From: Gammaproteobacteria bacterium
GTDB lineage: Bacteria; Pseudomonadota; Gammaproteobacteria; Steroidobacterales; Woeseiaceae
NCBI GenBank assembly: GCA_030425905.1
Contig: JAUHZT010000012.1
Span: 1 to 42,899, forward strand
Length of the DNA stretch: 42,899 nt
Direction: 5' to 3'
Part shown: positions 26,842-34,688 of the stretch, in pieces
Layout of the letters: each line of letters starts with the position of its first letter
Position numbering within the stretch: the stretch's first letter is position 1
Translations under genes and position numbers: made by a program
Notes under the pieces: generated by a model
The model's input: the letters and a program-made list of their open reading frames with translations, nothing else
Told to the model about the DNA's origin: nothing
Databases searched by the model: none

Positions 26842-27078
26842 ATGACAAATCGAGCAGGCTTGCGAATTCTACTGGTGACGCTTGCCGTCCTGACACTCAG
26901 CGCGTGCGGCAATATTGAGCCCTGGGTTAAGCCCTATGAGCGCGATCGCCTCGCTGATCCGATTATGGCACTCGACGGCGACCCGGTGTCCTCTTCCTAC
27001 ATCCAGCACGTGTATGAAGCTCGCGAGGGCGCACGTGGGGGTGAAGGCGCGGCCGGCGGCGGTTGTGGCTGTAACTAG
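26842..27078 (+). CDS. DUF4266 small lipoprotein
   Basis: The 78-residue protein has a lipoprotein signal (LAVLTLSAC). The DUF4266 core follows, WVKPYERDRLADPIM, with a HVYEAREGARGG segment and the characteristic glycine/cysteine tail GGGCGCN. The family is known to sit next to DUF3570 genes, as here. The tail cysteines could bind a cofactor or metal, but this is not proven. The ATG at 26842 has AGGGG at a 7-base spacing; the ATG at 26836 is too close to it. Confidence 0.9.
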   Translation: MTNRAGLRILLVTLAVLTLSACGNIEPWVKPYERDRLADPIMALDGDPVSSSYIQHVYEAREGARGGEGAAGGGCGCN

Positions 27079-27096
27079 AGGTTTGAGTCGTTTCTG

Positions 27097-28239
27097 ATGT
27101 TTAGCATTCGCCAAATTGCAACGACAGCGCTGCTCCTGCTGGCAGGTCCGGGTGCGGTACTTGCGGGCGTGCTGCCGGAAGATCGCAGCGACGCGCTGTA
27201 TCACCAGTACGTGGGTGGTGGCGTCGAAATTGACGGTCCCTCCATTCTCGTGCGCAAGCAGATCGGCAAGAGCACATCGTTCGTTGGCAACTACTACGTT
27301 GACTACGTGAGCTCTGCCTCCATCGACGTGGTGACAACGGCCAGCCCGTACAACGAAGAGCGCAAGCAATGGTCGCTTGGCATGGACTACCTGCGCGGCA
27401 ACACCACGATGAGTTTCAACTACGTAAGCTCGGTTGAGTCCGATTTCGACGCCACCACTTACGCGTTTTCGGTCAGCCAGGACATGTTTGGCGACCTGAC
27501 GACACTGACCCTGAGTTACGCCTACGGTGAGGACATTGTTGGCCGTTCCGACGATCCTTCGTTCAGCGCCGATAACCGTCGCCAGCAGTACGGTGTCGGG
27601 CTTACGCAGATTCTGACGCGCAACCTGATCGCGACGCTTAATTTTGAAACGCTGACTGATGAGGGTTTCCTGAATAACCCGTATCGTTCGGTACGTTACC
27701 TCGACTCAAACGTGGCGCTCGGTTACAGCTATGAACCGGAGTTATATCCGCGGACCCGCACGAGCAATGCCATTGGTATCCGGGCTCGTTACTTCCTGCC
27801 GTACCGTGCTGCAATTGAAGGCGAGTACCGGTTTTTCACGGACACCTGGGATATCGTTGGCAACACAGCGTCGCTCAAGTACATCCATCCGTGGGGACCG
27901 TACACGTTCACGGTCAAGGGGCGCTGGCACGACCAGACCGGCGCGCATTTCTACCGCGACGTCTTCTCGCGTTCGAATGCAACCAACTTCCGTGGCCGCG
28001 ACAAGGAGCTTAGCCCGCTCACAAGCTACACGCTGACATTGAAGGCCAGCTATGAGTTTATTGACGTGAACAAGGGCTGGGGCATCTTCAAGAAGGGCTC
28101 GATCAACGCGTCGGTCGACATGCTGACGGTCGACTACCACGACTTCTCCGACCTGACCACGGGTGCGCCGCTGGGCGAAGAACCACTGTACTCGCTCGAC
28201 GCCAACGTCTTCCAGATATTCCTGTCGCTCTGGTACTAG
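27097..28239 (+). CDS. DUF3570 outer-membrane beta-barrel protein
   Basis: The 380-residue protein has a signal peptide (TALLLLAGPGAVLAG). DUF3570 features follow, such as LPEDRSDALYHQYVGGGVEIDGPSILVRKQ and NTTMSFNYVSSVESDFDATTYAFS. The body is a run of about twenty amphipathic strands ending in a C-terminal aromatic (QIFLSLWY), consistent with a large outer-membrane barrel. The family is usually found with DUF4266 and often with an ApbE flavin transferase; no ApbE gene is seen here. It is the last gene of the HzsA-like operon. A pore that lets the heme proteins reach the cell surface is a reasonable inference. Confidence 0.9.
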   Translation: MFSIRQIATTALLLLAGPGAVLAGVLPEDRSDALYHQYVGGGVEIDGPSILVRKQIGKSTSFVGNYYVDYVSSASIDVVTTASPYNEERKQWSLGMDYLRGNTTMSFNYVSSVESDFDATTYAFSVSQDMFGDLTTLTLSYAYGEDIVGRSDDPSFSADNRRQQYGVGLTQILTRNLIATLNFETLTDEGFLNNPYRSVRYLDSNVALGYSYEPELYPRTRTSNAIGIRARYFLPYRAAIEGEYRFFTDTWDIVGNTASLKYIHPWGPYTFTVKGRWHDQTGAHFYRDVFSRSNATNFRGRDKELSPLTSYTLTLKASYEFIDVNKGWGIFKKGSINASVDMLTVDYHDFSDLTTGAPLGEEPLYSLDANVFQIFLSLWY

Positions 28240-28351
28240 GCAGCCCCGGGTTGCAGGGTGATGCCTTGAGCCCGCTCGGATTTTCCAGCCAGTAATTACC
28301 ACGCGGCTGCCAGATGCTAGGATAAGCCCGGTTCTGACTCGGTGTCTTTAG

Positions 28352-28912
28352 ATGCAACTGATCTTTTTTCTCGCGCTTGCTGCGCTGCTATTCGGTACGG
28401 CCTTCCTTTACAACCGCCTCGTGCGTGGCCGCAACCGCGTAGAAACCGCCTGGAGCGATATTGATGTGCAGTTGCAGCGGCGCCATGACCTGGTGCCCAA
28501 GCTGGTTGCCGCTGTTGATCAGTACGCCAAGTACGAGAGGGCAACCCTGACGGCTGTTGCTGAATTGCGAGCGCAGGCCATGCATGCGGCGGGCATGAGT
28601 GCCCGCGGCGCGGCTGAGCAAAATCTGTCGCAGGGAGTTAGCAAGCTGATTGCACTGGCGGAAAATTATCCTGACCTCAAAGCCAACGAGAACTTTCTGC
28701 AGCTACAAAAAGAACTCGTTGAGACCGAAAATTACCTGCAGTTCGCACGGCGCTACTACAACGGGTCGGTGCGTGACTACAACACAATGATCGAAACTGT
28801 GCCGAGCAATATCGTGGCGCACTTTTTCAAGTTTATCGAGCGGCCCTTTTTTCAGAAGTCCTCGGACGATGCGGCCAACGTCCCACTGGTCAGGCTTGGC
28901 ACGGTCGAATGA
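28352..28912 (+). CDS. LemA family protein
   Basis: The 186-residue protein has an N-terminal membrane helix (LIFFLALAALLFGTAFLYNRLV). The LemA signature follows: RNRVETAWSDIDVQLQRRHDLVPKLV, then ENYPDLKANENFLQLQKELVETENYLQFARRYYN. LemA proteins are membrane-anchored helical bundles of unknown exact role, often paired with DUF2207 or PpdA-like proteins. Its stop overlaps the start of the DUF2207 gene (ATGA), so the two are co-translated. TTACCA and TAGGAT with a 16-base spacer just upstream could be the promoter. Confidence 0.95.
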   Translation: MQLIFFLALAALLFGTAFLYNRLVRGRNRVETAWSDIDVQLQRRHDLVPKLVAAVDQYAKYERATLTAVAELRAQAMHAAGMSARGAAEQNLSQGVSKLIALAENYPDLKANENFLQLQKELVETENYLQFARRYYNGSVRDYNTMIETVPSNIVAHFFKFIERPFFQKSSDDAANVPLVRLGTVE

Positions 28913-30612
28913 GGCGCTTTCTGCTGCTACTGGGCCTCGTATGGCTGACGCTGGCATCGGCCGCAGCCGACGAGCGCATACTGTCGTTTCATAGTGACAT
29001 CCGTATTCTTTCAAGCGGCGATGTCGAGATTGTTGAGACTATCCGCGTGCGCGCCGAAGGTAATCGCATTCAGCGCGGCATCTACCGCGATCAGTTCACC
29101 GACTATCGGGATGCGCATGGCAATCGCTTTGCGACCGCCATCGAATTCCTGTCGCTGACACGCAATGGTGAACGCGAGAGCAGCCATCGCACGTCGATCG
29201 ATCGTGGCATGCGTACCTATTTCGGGCATCGAGACCGGATGCTGGCAGAGGGTGAACACACCTACATGTACCGATACCGGGTAAGCCGCACGCTGGGCTT
29301 TTTCGACTCACACGATGAGCTGTACTGGACTGTCACGGGTTTCGACTGGGCCTTTCCCATCGACAAGGCGAGCGCGCGCGTAAGTTTTGAATTTGATCCG
29401 CCAATGGCTGAGGTGAGCGGCGAAGCCTATACGGGCCCGTTCGGCGCGCGCGGCACCGACTACCGACTGCAAAAGGGCAGTGACAGCCTGAGTTTCGAGG
29501 CGACCAAGCCCTTATCGGCTGTAAACGGACTGACAATTGTTGCAACCTGGCCAAAGGGCTTTGTTGCCGAACCCACAAAGATGCAGCGTCTGGGCTGGGT
29601 GGTTGCGGATAACCTGAACCTTCTTATCGCTCTGGGCGGGCTCGGCTTATTGCTCATTTACTACATCCCTGTCTGGAAAAGTCAGGGTAAGGATCCTGAC
29701 GAAGGGCCCGTCGTGACGCGCTACGAACCGCCGGCCGGTTTTTCTCCGGCATCGTTGCGCTACATCAACCAGATGTATTACGACGACAAGGTGATGACGG
29801 CCGCCATTGTGAACCTTGCCGTAAAGGGCTACCTGCGTATCAACGAGCAGGGCGATACGCACTCCTTGACGCGGCTTGACCCGCCGGGCGACGCGCCGCC
29901 ACTCGCGGCTGGTGAACAGGAACTCTACGATGCACTGTTCAGCGGTACGCGCGCCATCACGCTGAAAAATGAAAACCATGCGGTCCTCGGCAAAGCACGG
30001 ACGGCACACAAGACCTCGCTCAAGCATGACTACAAACACCGTTATTTCCAGACGAACACCTACCTGAATGTACCGGGTGTTGTGATTCTCACGGGCACGG
30101 CCGCTGCGGCACTGATCGCCGGTCCGCATGCAACGTTCAGCCTGTTTGCGATCCTGGCGGTCATGCTCGTGACGCTGGTTTTCTTTGCCATCATCATGAA
30201 GCGGCCAACGATGCGCGGCCGCAAAGTGCTTGACGAGCTGCAGGGCTTTCGCGATTACCTCGAGGTGGCCGAGAAAGACGAGTTGAATCTCCGGAACCCG
30301 CCGGAAAAAACGCCGCAGCTGTTCGAGTCTTACCTGCCGTTTGCCCTGGCGATGGGCGTCGATCAGGCATGGGCCGAAAAATTCTCGGCGGTGCTGGCCG
30401 CCGTGCGTAATCCGGATGGCAGTCAGTATCAGCCTGGCTGGTACAGCGGTACCTGGAGCAGCAACAACATCATGTCCAACACCCACAGCCTGACCTCGGG
30501 GCTCAGCTCCTCGGTAAGCAGTTCTGTCACGCCGCCCGGTTCATCGTCGGGCAGCGGTGGCGGAGGCTCCTCCGGTGGTGGAGGAGGTGGCGGCGGTGGC
30601 GGTGGCTGGTAG
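28909..30612 (+). CDS. DUF2207 domain membrane protein
   Basis: The 567-residue protein has a signal peptide (FLLLLGLVWLTLASAAA). The exported DUF2207 beta domain begins with ILSFHSDIRILSSGDVEIVETIRVRA. A membrane helix (LLIALGGLGLLLIYYIPVW) and a cytosolic part (EGPVVTRYEPPAGFSPASLRYI) follow, then two more helices and a C-terminal region ending in a poly-glycine/serine tail. This is the normal layout of the family, including the glycine tail. LemA/DUF2207 pairs are linked to envelope maintenance, but no activity is known. It starts within the stop of lemA. Confidence 0.93.
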   Translation: MRRFLLLLGLVWLTLASAAADERILSFHSDIRILSSGDVEIVETIRVRAEGNRIQRGIYRDQFTDYRDAHGNRFATAIEFLSLTRNGERESSHRTSIDRGMRTYFGHRDRMLAEGEHTYMYRYRVSRTLGFFDSHDELYWTVTGFDWAFPIDKASARVSFEFDPPMAEVSGEAYTGPFGARGTDYRLQKGSDSLSFEATKPLSAVNGLTIVATWPKGFVAEPTKMQRLGWVVADNLNLLIALGGLGLLLIYYIPVWKSQGKDPDEGPVVTRYEPPAGFSPASLRYINQMYYDDKVMTAAIVNLAVKGYLRINEQGDTHSLTRLDPPGDAPPLAAGEQELYDALFSGTRAITLKNENHAVLGKARTAHKTSLKHDYKHRYFQTNTYLNVPGVVILTGTAAAALIAGPHATFSLFAILAVMLVTLVFFAIIMKRPTMRGRKVLDELQGFRDYLEVAEKDELNLRNPPEKTPQLFESYLPFALAMGVDQAWAEKFSAVLAAVRNPDGSQYQPGWYSGTWSSNNIMSNTHSLTSGLSSSVSSSVTPPGSSSGSGGGGSSGGGGGGGGGGGW

Positions 30613-30695
30613 GATGTAGCCGTAGCCTGGTCGAGCCCCGAGCAACGTTTTTCATCAGCCCGTGACGAACGGGAATTTACTGACAGGACTTCATT

Positions 30696-31322
30696 TTGAA
30701 TCAATACGCGCGTCAACTGCGCCGGCCACAGCAAAGCGCCGTACCCAACGTCATTTTCGCCCTGCTGGTCCTCAACGGCCTTGCGTTTGCGCTACAGCAA
30801 TACAACCAGAATTTCATGGTTCTGAATTTTGGCCTTTGGCCAACTGGCGTGCCCGCATCGCCGTTCGCGCCGTGGCAATTGCTGACCTACGGATTTCTGC
30901 ACGGCGACATCATGCACATAGCGTTCAATATGTTTGCGCTCTGGATGTTTGGTCGCGAGCTCGAGCTGTTGATGGGTCCGCAGCGTTTTCTCACCTACTA
31001 CCTGACCTGCGTGATCGGCGCCGGTGTAATCCAGTTGATGGTTGCCAAATTCCAGGGTGGCCTGTACCCGACGATTGGCGCTTCAGGCGGCGTCTTCGGC
31101 ATCCTGCTCGCGTTCGGCATGACCTTTCCGAATCGAATGATCATGCTTATATTCCCGCCGATTCCGATGCGTGCAAAGTATTTCGTCGTGCTCTACGGCC
31201 TGCTGGAGCTGTACCTGGGCGTGTCCGGCAACGCGCCAGGTGTTGCGCACTTTGCGCACCTCGGTGGCATGTTGTTCGGCTTTCTCCTGCTGCAGTACTG
31301 GAGCCGTACACGGCGTCGCTGA
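30696..31322 (+). CDS. Rhomboid family intramembrane serine protease
   Basis: The 208-residue protein has six membrane segments with the rhomboid landmarks LHGDIMHIAFNMFALWMFG, the active-site GASGGVFG (Ser about 130) and the catalytic His in FAHLGGMLFG (about 188). This is the compact bacterial form without a soluble extension. The start is a TTG with CAGGA at an 8-base spacing; the next ATG would remove the first membrane helix. It stands 83 bases after the DUF2207 gene. Its 3' end abuts a GAF-domain remnant on the other strand. Confidence 0.94.
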   Translation: MNQYARQLRRPQQSAVPNVIFALLVLNGLAFALQQYNQNFMVLNFGLWPTGVPASPFAPWQLLTYGFLHGDIMHIAFNMFALWMFGRELELLMGPQRFLTYYLTCVIGAGVIQLMVAKFQGGLYPTIGASGGVFGILLAFGMTFPNRMIMLIFPPIPMRAKYFVVLYGLLELYLGVSGNAPGVAHFAHLGGMLFGFLLLQYWSRTRRR

Positions 31323-31324
31323 TT

Positions 31325-31699
31325 GCTCGATAGTATGTGCTGGTCGTCCTCGGAAAATTCATGCGGCTGGCTGTCAATGAGGCACAGGGTGCCGACGCGG
31401 TAGCCTTCCGGTGAGTGCACAGGGCATCCTGCATAAAAACGAATATGCGGCGGGCCGGTTACCAGCGGGTTGTCTGAGAAGCGCGAATCCTGGCTGGCAT
31501 CCGGAATGAACATAATGTTCTCGTCCAGGATCACGTGGCCGCAAAATGAGATAGCCCGGTCGGTCTCGCAGACGTCGATGCCCTGTTTCGATTTGAACCA
31601 CTGCCGGTCCGCATCGAGCAGGCTTACCAGGCAGATCTTGACGCCAAAAAGACGCTTGGCCTTGCGGATTCTGGCGGTATTGGCAACGATTTGCTGCAA
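31325..31699 (-). pseudogene. GAF domain remnant
   Basis: A minus-strand frame encodes most of a GAF domain: KRLFGVKICLVSLLDADRQWFKS, ISFCGHVILDENIMFIPDA and GYRVGTLCLIDSQPHEFSEDDQHIL. No ATG or Shine-Dalgarno lies upstream; the frame is stopped by a TGA about 30 bases further out, and the usual N-terminal helix is degraded. Downstream, the similarity ends at the rhomboid stop and the frame simply runs antisense through that gene. This looks like a decayed fragment of a GAF-domain regulator. A short expressed GAF protein starting at the TTG at 31699 cannot be excluded. Confidence 0.65.
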
Positions 31700-31757
31700 C
31701 GGTGCATCTATACTGTAAGAATTTGTGATTCAGCAAACCTGAGAGCACGGGGGCAAG

Positions 31758-33299
31758 ATGAGTATCAAACGCAGAGAATTCCTTGGCACGGTCGCGGCGG
31801 GCAGCGCTATCGTGACGATGCCAGCCTTTCTTTCCGGCTGCGGTGTGCAGCAGGCAAGTGCCATCGCGGACAAGACACCAGCCAATCCGTTCATGGACTG
31901 GTTCGCTGTCGACCAGGCGACGGTGGCGCGCGTGATGTCGGAACTGACCGCCAATGGCGCCGATGCGGCCGACCTGTATTTCCAGCATATTCGCAGCAAC
32001 AACCTGCGCCTTGAGGACGGCATCGTGTCGGCCGCAAGTTCCGACATCCAGCAGGGCGTCGGCCTGCGTGTCGTGATCGGCGACCAGACCGGCTATGCGT
32101 TTACCGAAGACCTGACATTGCCATCCATGCTGGCGGCGGCACGCACAGCGTCGGCCATTGCCTCGCGCAGTGCCGAGGTAGCGCCGCAGTCCTTCGATCC
32201 GATGGCGATGGGGGCGCTGTACTCGACGTCAGTGCCCTGGGCGGATGTCGGTATCGACCGCAAGCTGCCACTGCTGAAAATGGTTGAGTCGAAAGCCAAG
32301 GCCATGGACCCGGCTATCGACCGTGTTTCGGTGTACTGGAACGACGCGGACGAACGCGTAATGATCGCGACCCTCGACGGGCGCCTGGTTACCGACCACC
32401 GGCCGATGACGCGCGTCACAGTTACCGTCAATGCCAAGAAAGGCGACGAAGTGCAGTCGGGGTACTCAAACATTGCGGCCCGTGAAGACTTTAACTGGTA
32501 CACCGAAGAGCGCCTCGACACGATGGTCAAAGAGGCCGTAGACCGCACGATGATCCTGTTCGACGCGCGCCGGCCCCCGGCGGGTGAGATGCCAGTGATT
32601 CTGGCATCCGGTGCGAGCGGCATTCTGCTGCACGAAGCCATTGGCCACGGTATGGAAGCCGACTTCAATCGCAAGGGCACAAGTATTTACTCGGACATGA
32701 TCGGCAAGAAGGTTGCCGAGCCCTTTGTCACAGTGGTGGACAAGGCAACTATTCCGAACGAGCGCGGCGCACTGAACTACGACGATGAAGGCAACGCCGC
32801 AGGCAAGACGACGCTGGTCGAGAACGGCATCCTGAAGTCCTACCTGCACGACCAGATCAGTGCTCGCCAATACGGTCTGAATCCGACCGGTTCCGGGCGT
32901 CGTGAGTCCTACAAGTATGCGCCCATGCCGCGTATGAGCTGCACGTTCATGGAAGACGGACCGCATACGAAAGAAGAAATTATCGCGTCCGTCGATCGCG
33001 GCATTATTTGCGAGACCTACACAAACGGGCAGGTGCAGATAGGCGCCGGCGATTACACGTTCTACGTCAAGAATGGCTGGCTTGTGGAAGGCGGCAAGGT
33101 CACCGCACCGATCAAGGACGTCAACATCATCGGCAACGGGCCCGAGTCACTGCGGCAAATCACGATGGTGGCGAACGACGCGCGGCTCGATACGGGTGGC
33201 TGGACCTGCGGCAAGAACGGACAGAGTGTTCCGGTCAGCCAGGGTATTCCAACGGTGCTCGTGTCCAACATGACCGTAGGAGGCGAAAATGTCAGCTAA
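31758..33299 (+). CDS. TldD-like metallopeptidase with Tat/lipobox signal
   Basis: The 513-residue protein starts KRREFLGTVAAGSAIVTMPAFLSGCG, a Tat motif (RREFLG) followed by a lipobox-like LSGC. It is therefore probably exported and perhaps lipidated. The TldD catalytic zinc motif HEAIGHGMEADF (HExxxH, about residue 291) is intact, as is the conserved GWTCGKNGQSVPVSQG Cys region. TldD/TldE heterodimers degrade unfolded peptides and mature peptide products such as microcin B17. It overlaps the tldE-like gene by 11 bases. Export of this subunit while the partner lacks a signal is notable (see findings). Confidence 0.92.
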   Translation: MSIKRREFLGTVAAGSAIVTMPAFLSGCGVQQASAIADKTPANPFMDWFAVDQATVARVMSELTANGADAADLYFQHIRSNNLRLEDGIVSAASSDIQQGVGLRVVIGDQTGYAFTEDLTLPSMLAAARTASAIASRSAEVAPQSFDPMAMGALYSTSVPWADVGIDRKLPLLKMVESKAKAMDPAIDRVSVYWNDADERVMIATLDGRLVTDHRPMTRVTVTVNAKKGDEVQSGYSNIAAREDFNWYTEERLDTMVKEAVDRTMILFDARRPPAGEMPVILASGASGILLHEAIGHGMEADFNRKGTSIYSDMIGKKVAEPFVTVVDKATIPNERGALNYDDEGNAAGKTTLVENGILKSYLHDQISARQYGLNPTGSGRRESYKYAPMPRMSCTFMEDGPHTKEEIIASVDRGIICETYTNGQVQIGAGDYTFYVKNGWLVEGGKVTAPIKDVNIIGNGPESLRQITMVANDARLDTGGWTCGKNGQSVPVSQGIPTVLVSNMTVGGENVS

Positions 33300-34605
33300 A
33301 CTGAACGATCAGGCTGTACACGCCATTGAGCTTGCGCGCAAGGCGGGCGCCAGTGATGCATTTGCGACAGCAGGCCAGAGCCGCGATGTCGAATTCGAAT
33401 ACCGCGACGGCAAGCTGGAGAAAGTAAAGGACACAACGTCACAGAGCCTTTCGCTTAGCGTGTACGCAGACGGGCGCTATTCCTCGCACAGTACAACCGA
33501 CCTGAACCCCGGGCGCCTGCAGTCGTTCGTGCGCGATGCCGTTGCGATGACGCGTGCGCTGGAACCGGATGAGTTTCGTGAGATTACCCCGGAGCGGCTG
33601 TTTCGCGATCTCCCGCAGCAGGACCTGGACCTTGTGGATGCCAAGGTGGCGACACTGGATCGCGAGCAGCGGGTCGCATGGTGCCGGGCGCTTGATGAAG
33701 CGGCGCGCGATCATAAGCGTGTCATTTCAGCGACGGCCGGTGTGTACGACGGCACAAGCCGCTCGGCGTCGGCAAGCAGCAATGGTTTTGCCGGGCAGCA
33801 CGAAGCGACCTATTGCTGGTTTGGCTCGGAAGTAACCTTGCGTGACCAGGGCGACAAACGTGCCTCCGATTGGTTCTACGCCGGTGGCGCACATGTCTCT
33901 GACCTGCCGGATGCCGCCGGTGTTGGCCAGCAGGCGCTGGAACGTGCCCTGGTGCGTCTCGATTCCGCCAAGGGGCCAACCATGAAGTCGGCCATGCTGG
34001 TGGACTCGCGTGCCGCAGGCTCGCTCATTGGGCGATTGCTGCGGCCAGCCAATGCGCGCAGTGTGCAGCAGGGCCAGTCGTTCTGGGCGGGGCGCCTCGG
34101 CGAGCAGGCATTCAGCAAACAGCTCAGCATTGTCGATGACCCGCTGATCCGCCGCGGGCTTGCATCACGCCGTTACGACAGTGAAGGCATTGCAGCGTCC
34201 GTATTGCCGATCATCGACAAAGGTGTGATCCGCAATATTTATGTCGATACCTATTACGGCCGCAAAGGCGATATGCAACCGACGACCGGCTCGCCCTCAA
34301 ACCGGCGGGTTACGACCGGTGAATACTCGCTGCAGGACTTGCTCGCGAAAGTGAACAACGGGGTATACGTGACCTCGTGGCTGGGCGGTAATGCGGATAG
34401 CACCACCGGCGACTTTTCGCTGGGCCTGCGCGGGCACCTGATCGAAAATGGCGAAATTGGTGCACCGGTGGGCGAGATGAACGTCACTGGCAACCTCGTC
34501 GACCTGTTCTCACGCCTGGATCTCGTGGGTAACGATATCTACCCGTATTCGTCGACGCTGGCGCCGTCCCTCGTCTTTAGTGATGTCGACTTTTCGGGTG
34601 CCTGA
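33289..34605 (+). CDS. TldE/PmbA-like protein
   Basis: The 438-residue protein is a TldE/PmbA family member: ARKAGASDAFATAGQSRDVEFEYRDGKLEKVKD at the start and TGSPSNRRVTTGEYSLQDLLAKVNNGVYVTSWLGGNADSTTGDFSLG near the end. As expected for TldE it lacks the HExxxH zinc motif and would act as the non-catalytic partner. It has no signal peptide: the sequence opens MSAKLNDQAVHAIELARKAG. Its ATG lies 11 bases inside the tldD-like gene, so the two proteins are probably made together and form a heterodimer. Confidence 0.93.
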   Translation: MSAKLNDQAVHAIELARKAGASDAFATAGQSRDVEFEYRDGKLEKVKDTTSQSLSLSVYADGRYSSHSTTDLNPGRLQSFVRDAVAMTRALEPDEFREITPERLFRDLPQQDLDLVDAKVATLDREQRVAWCRALDEAARDHKRVISATAGVYDGTSRSASASSNGFAGQHEATYCWFGSEVTLRDQGDKRASDWFYAGGAHVSDLPDAAGVGQQALERALVRLDSAKGPTMKSAMLVDSRAAGSLIGRLLRPANARSVQQGQSFWAGRLGEQAFSKQLSIVDDPLIRRGLASRRYDSEGIAASVLPIIDKGVIRNIYVDTYYGRKGDMQPTTGSPSNRRVTTGEYSLQDLLAKVNNGVYVTSWLGGNADSTTGDFSLGLRGHLIENGEIGAPVGEMNVTGNLVDLFSRLDLVGNDIYPYSSTLAPSLVFSDVDFSGA

Positions 34606-34688
34606 CATAATGTGATGTTTTAGCCAGACCGCAAGGCTTACATGCGCTAGAATTTCGGCTTCTGATTATAGACTGCAGGGGCGATTCG

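Noticed and set aside
29647..30486. Minus-strand open frame of 279 codons opposite DUF2207
   Set aside because: The DUF2207 frame on the other strand is strongly supported by family motifs; this frame is low-complexity Arg/His-rich shadow.
30541..30606. Glycine-codon repeat that could be a microsatellite or fusion artefact
   Set aside because: It encodes the poly-Gly/Ser tail that is normal for DUF2207 proteins.
31374..31988. Minus-strand frame of 204 codons over the GAF remnant and tldD start
   Set aside because: It is out of frame with the GAF similarity and antisense to tldD; no motif.
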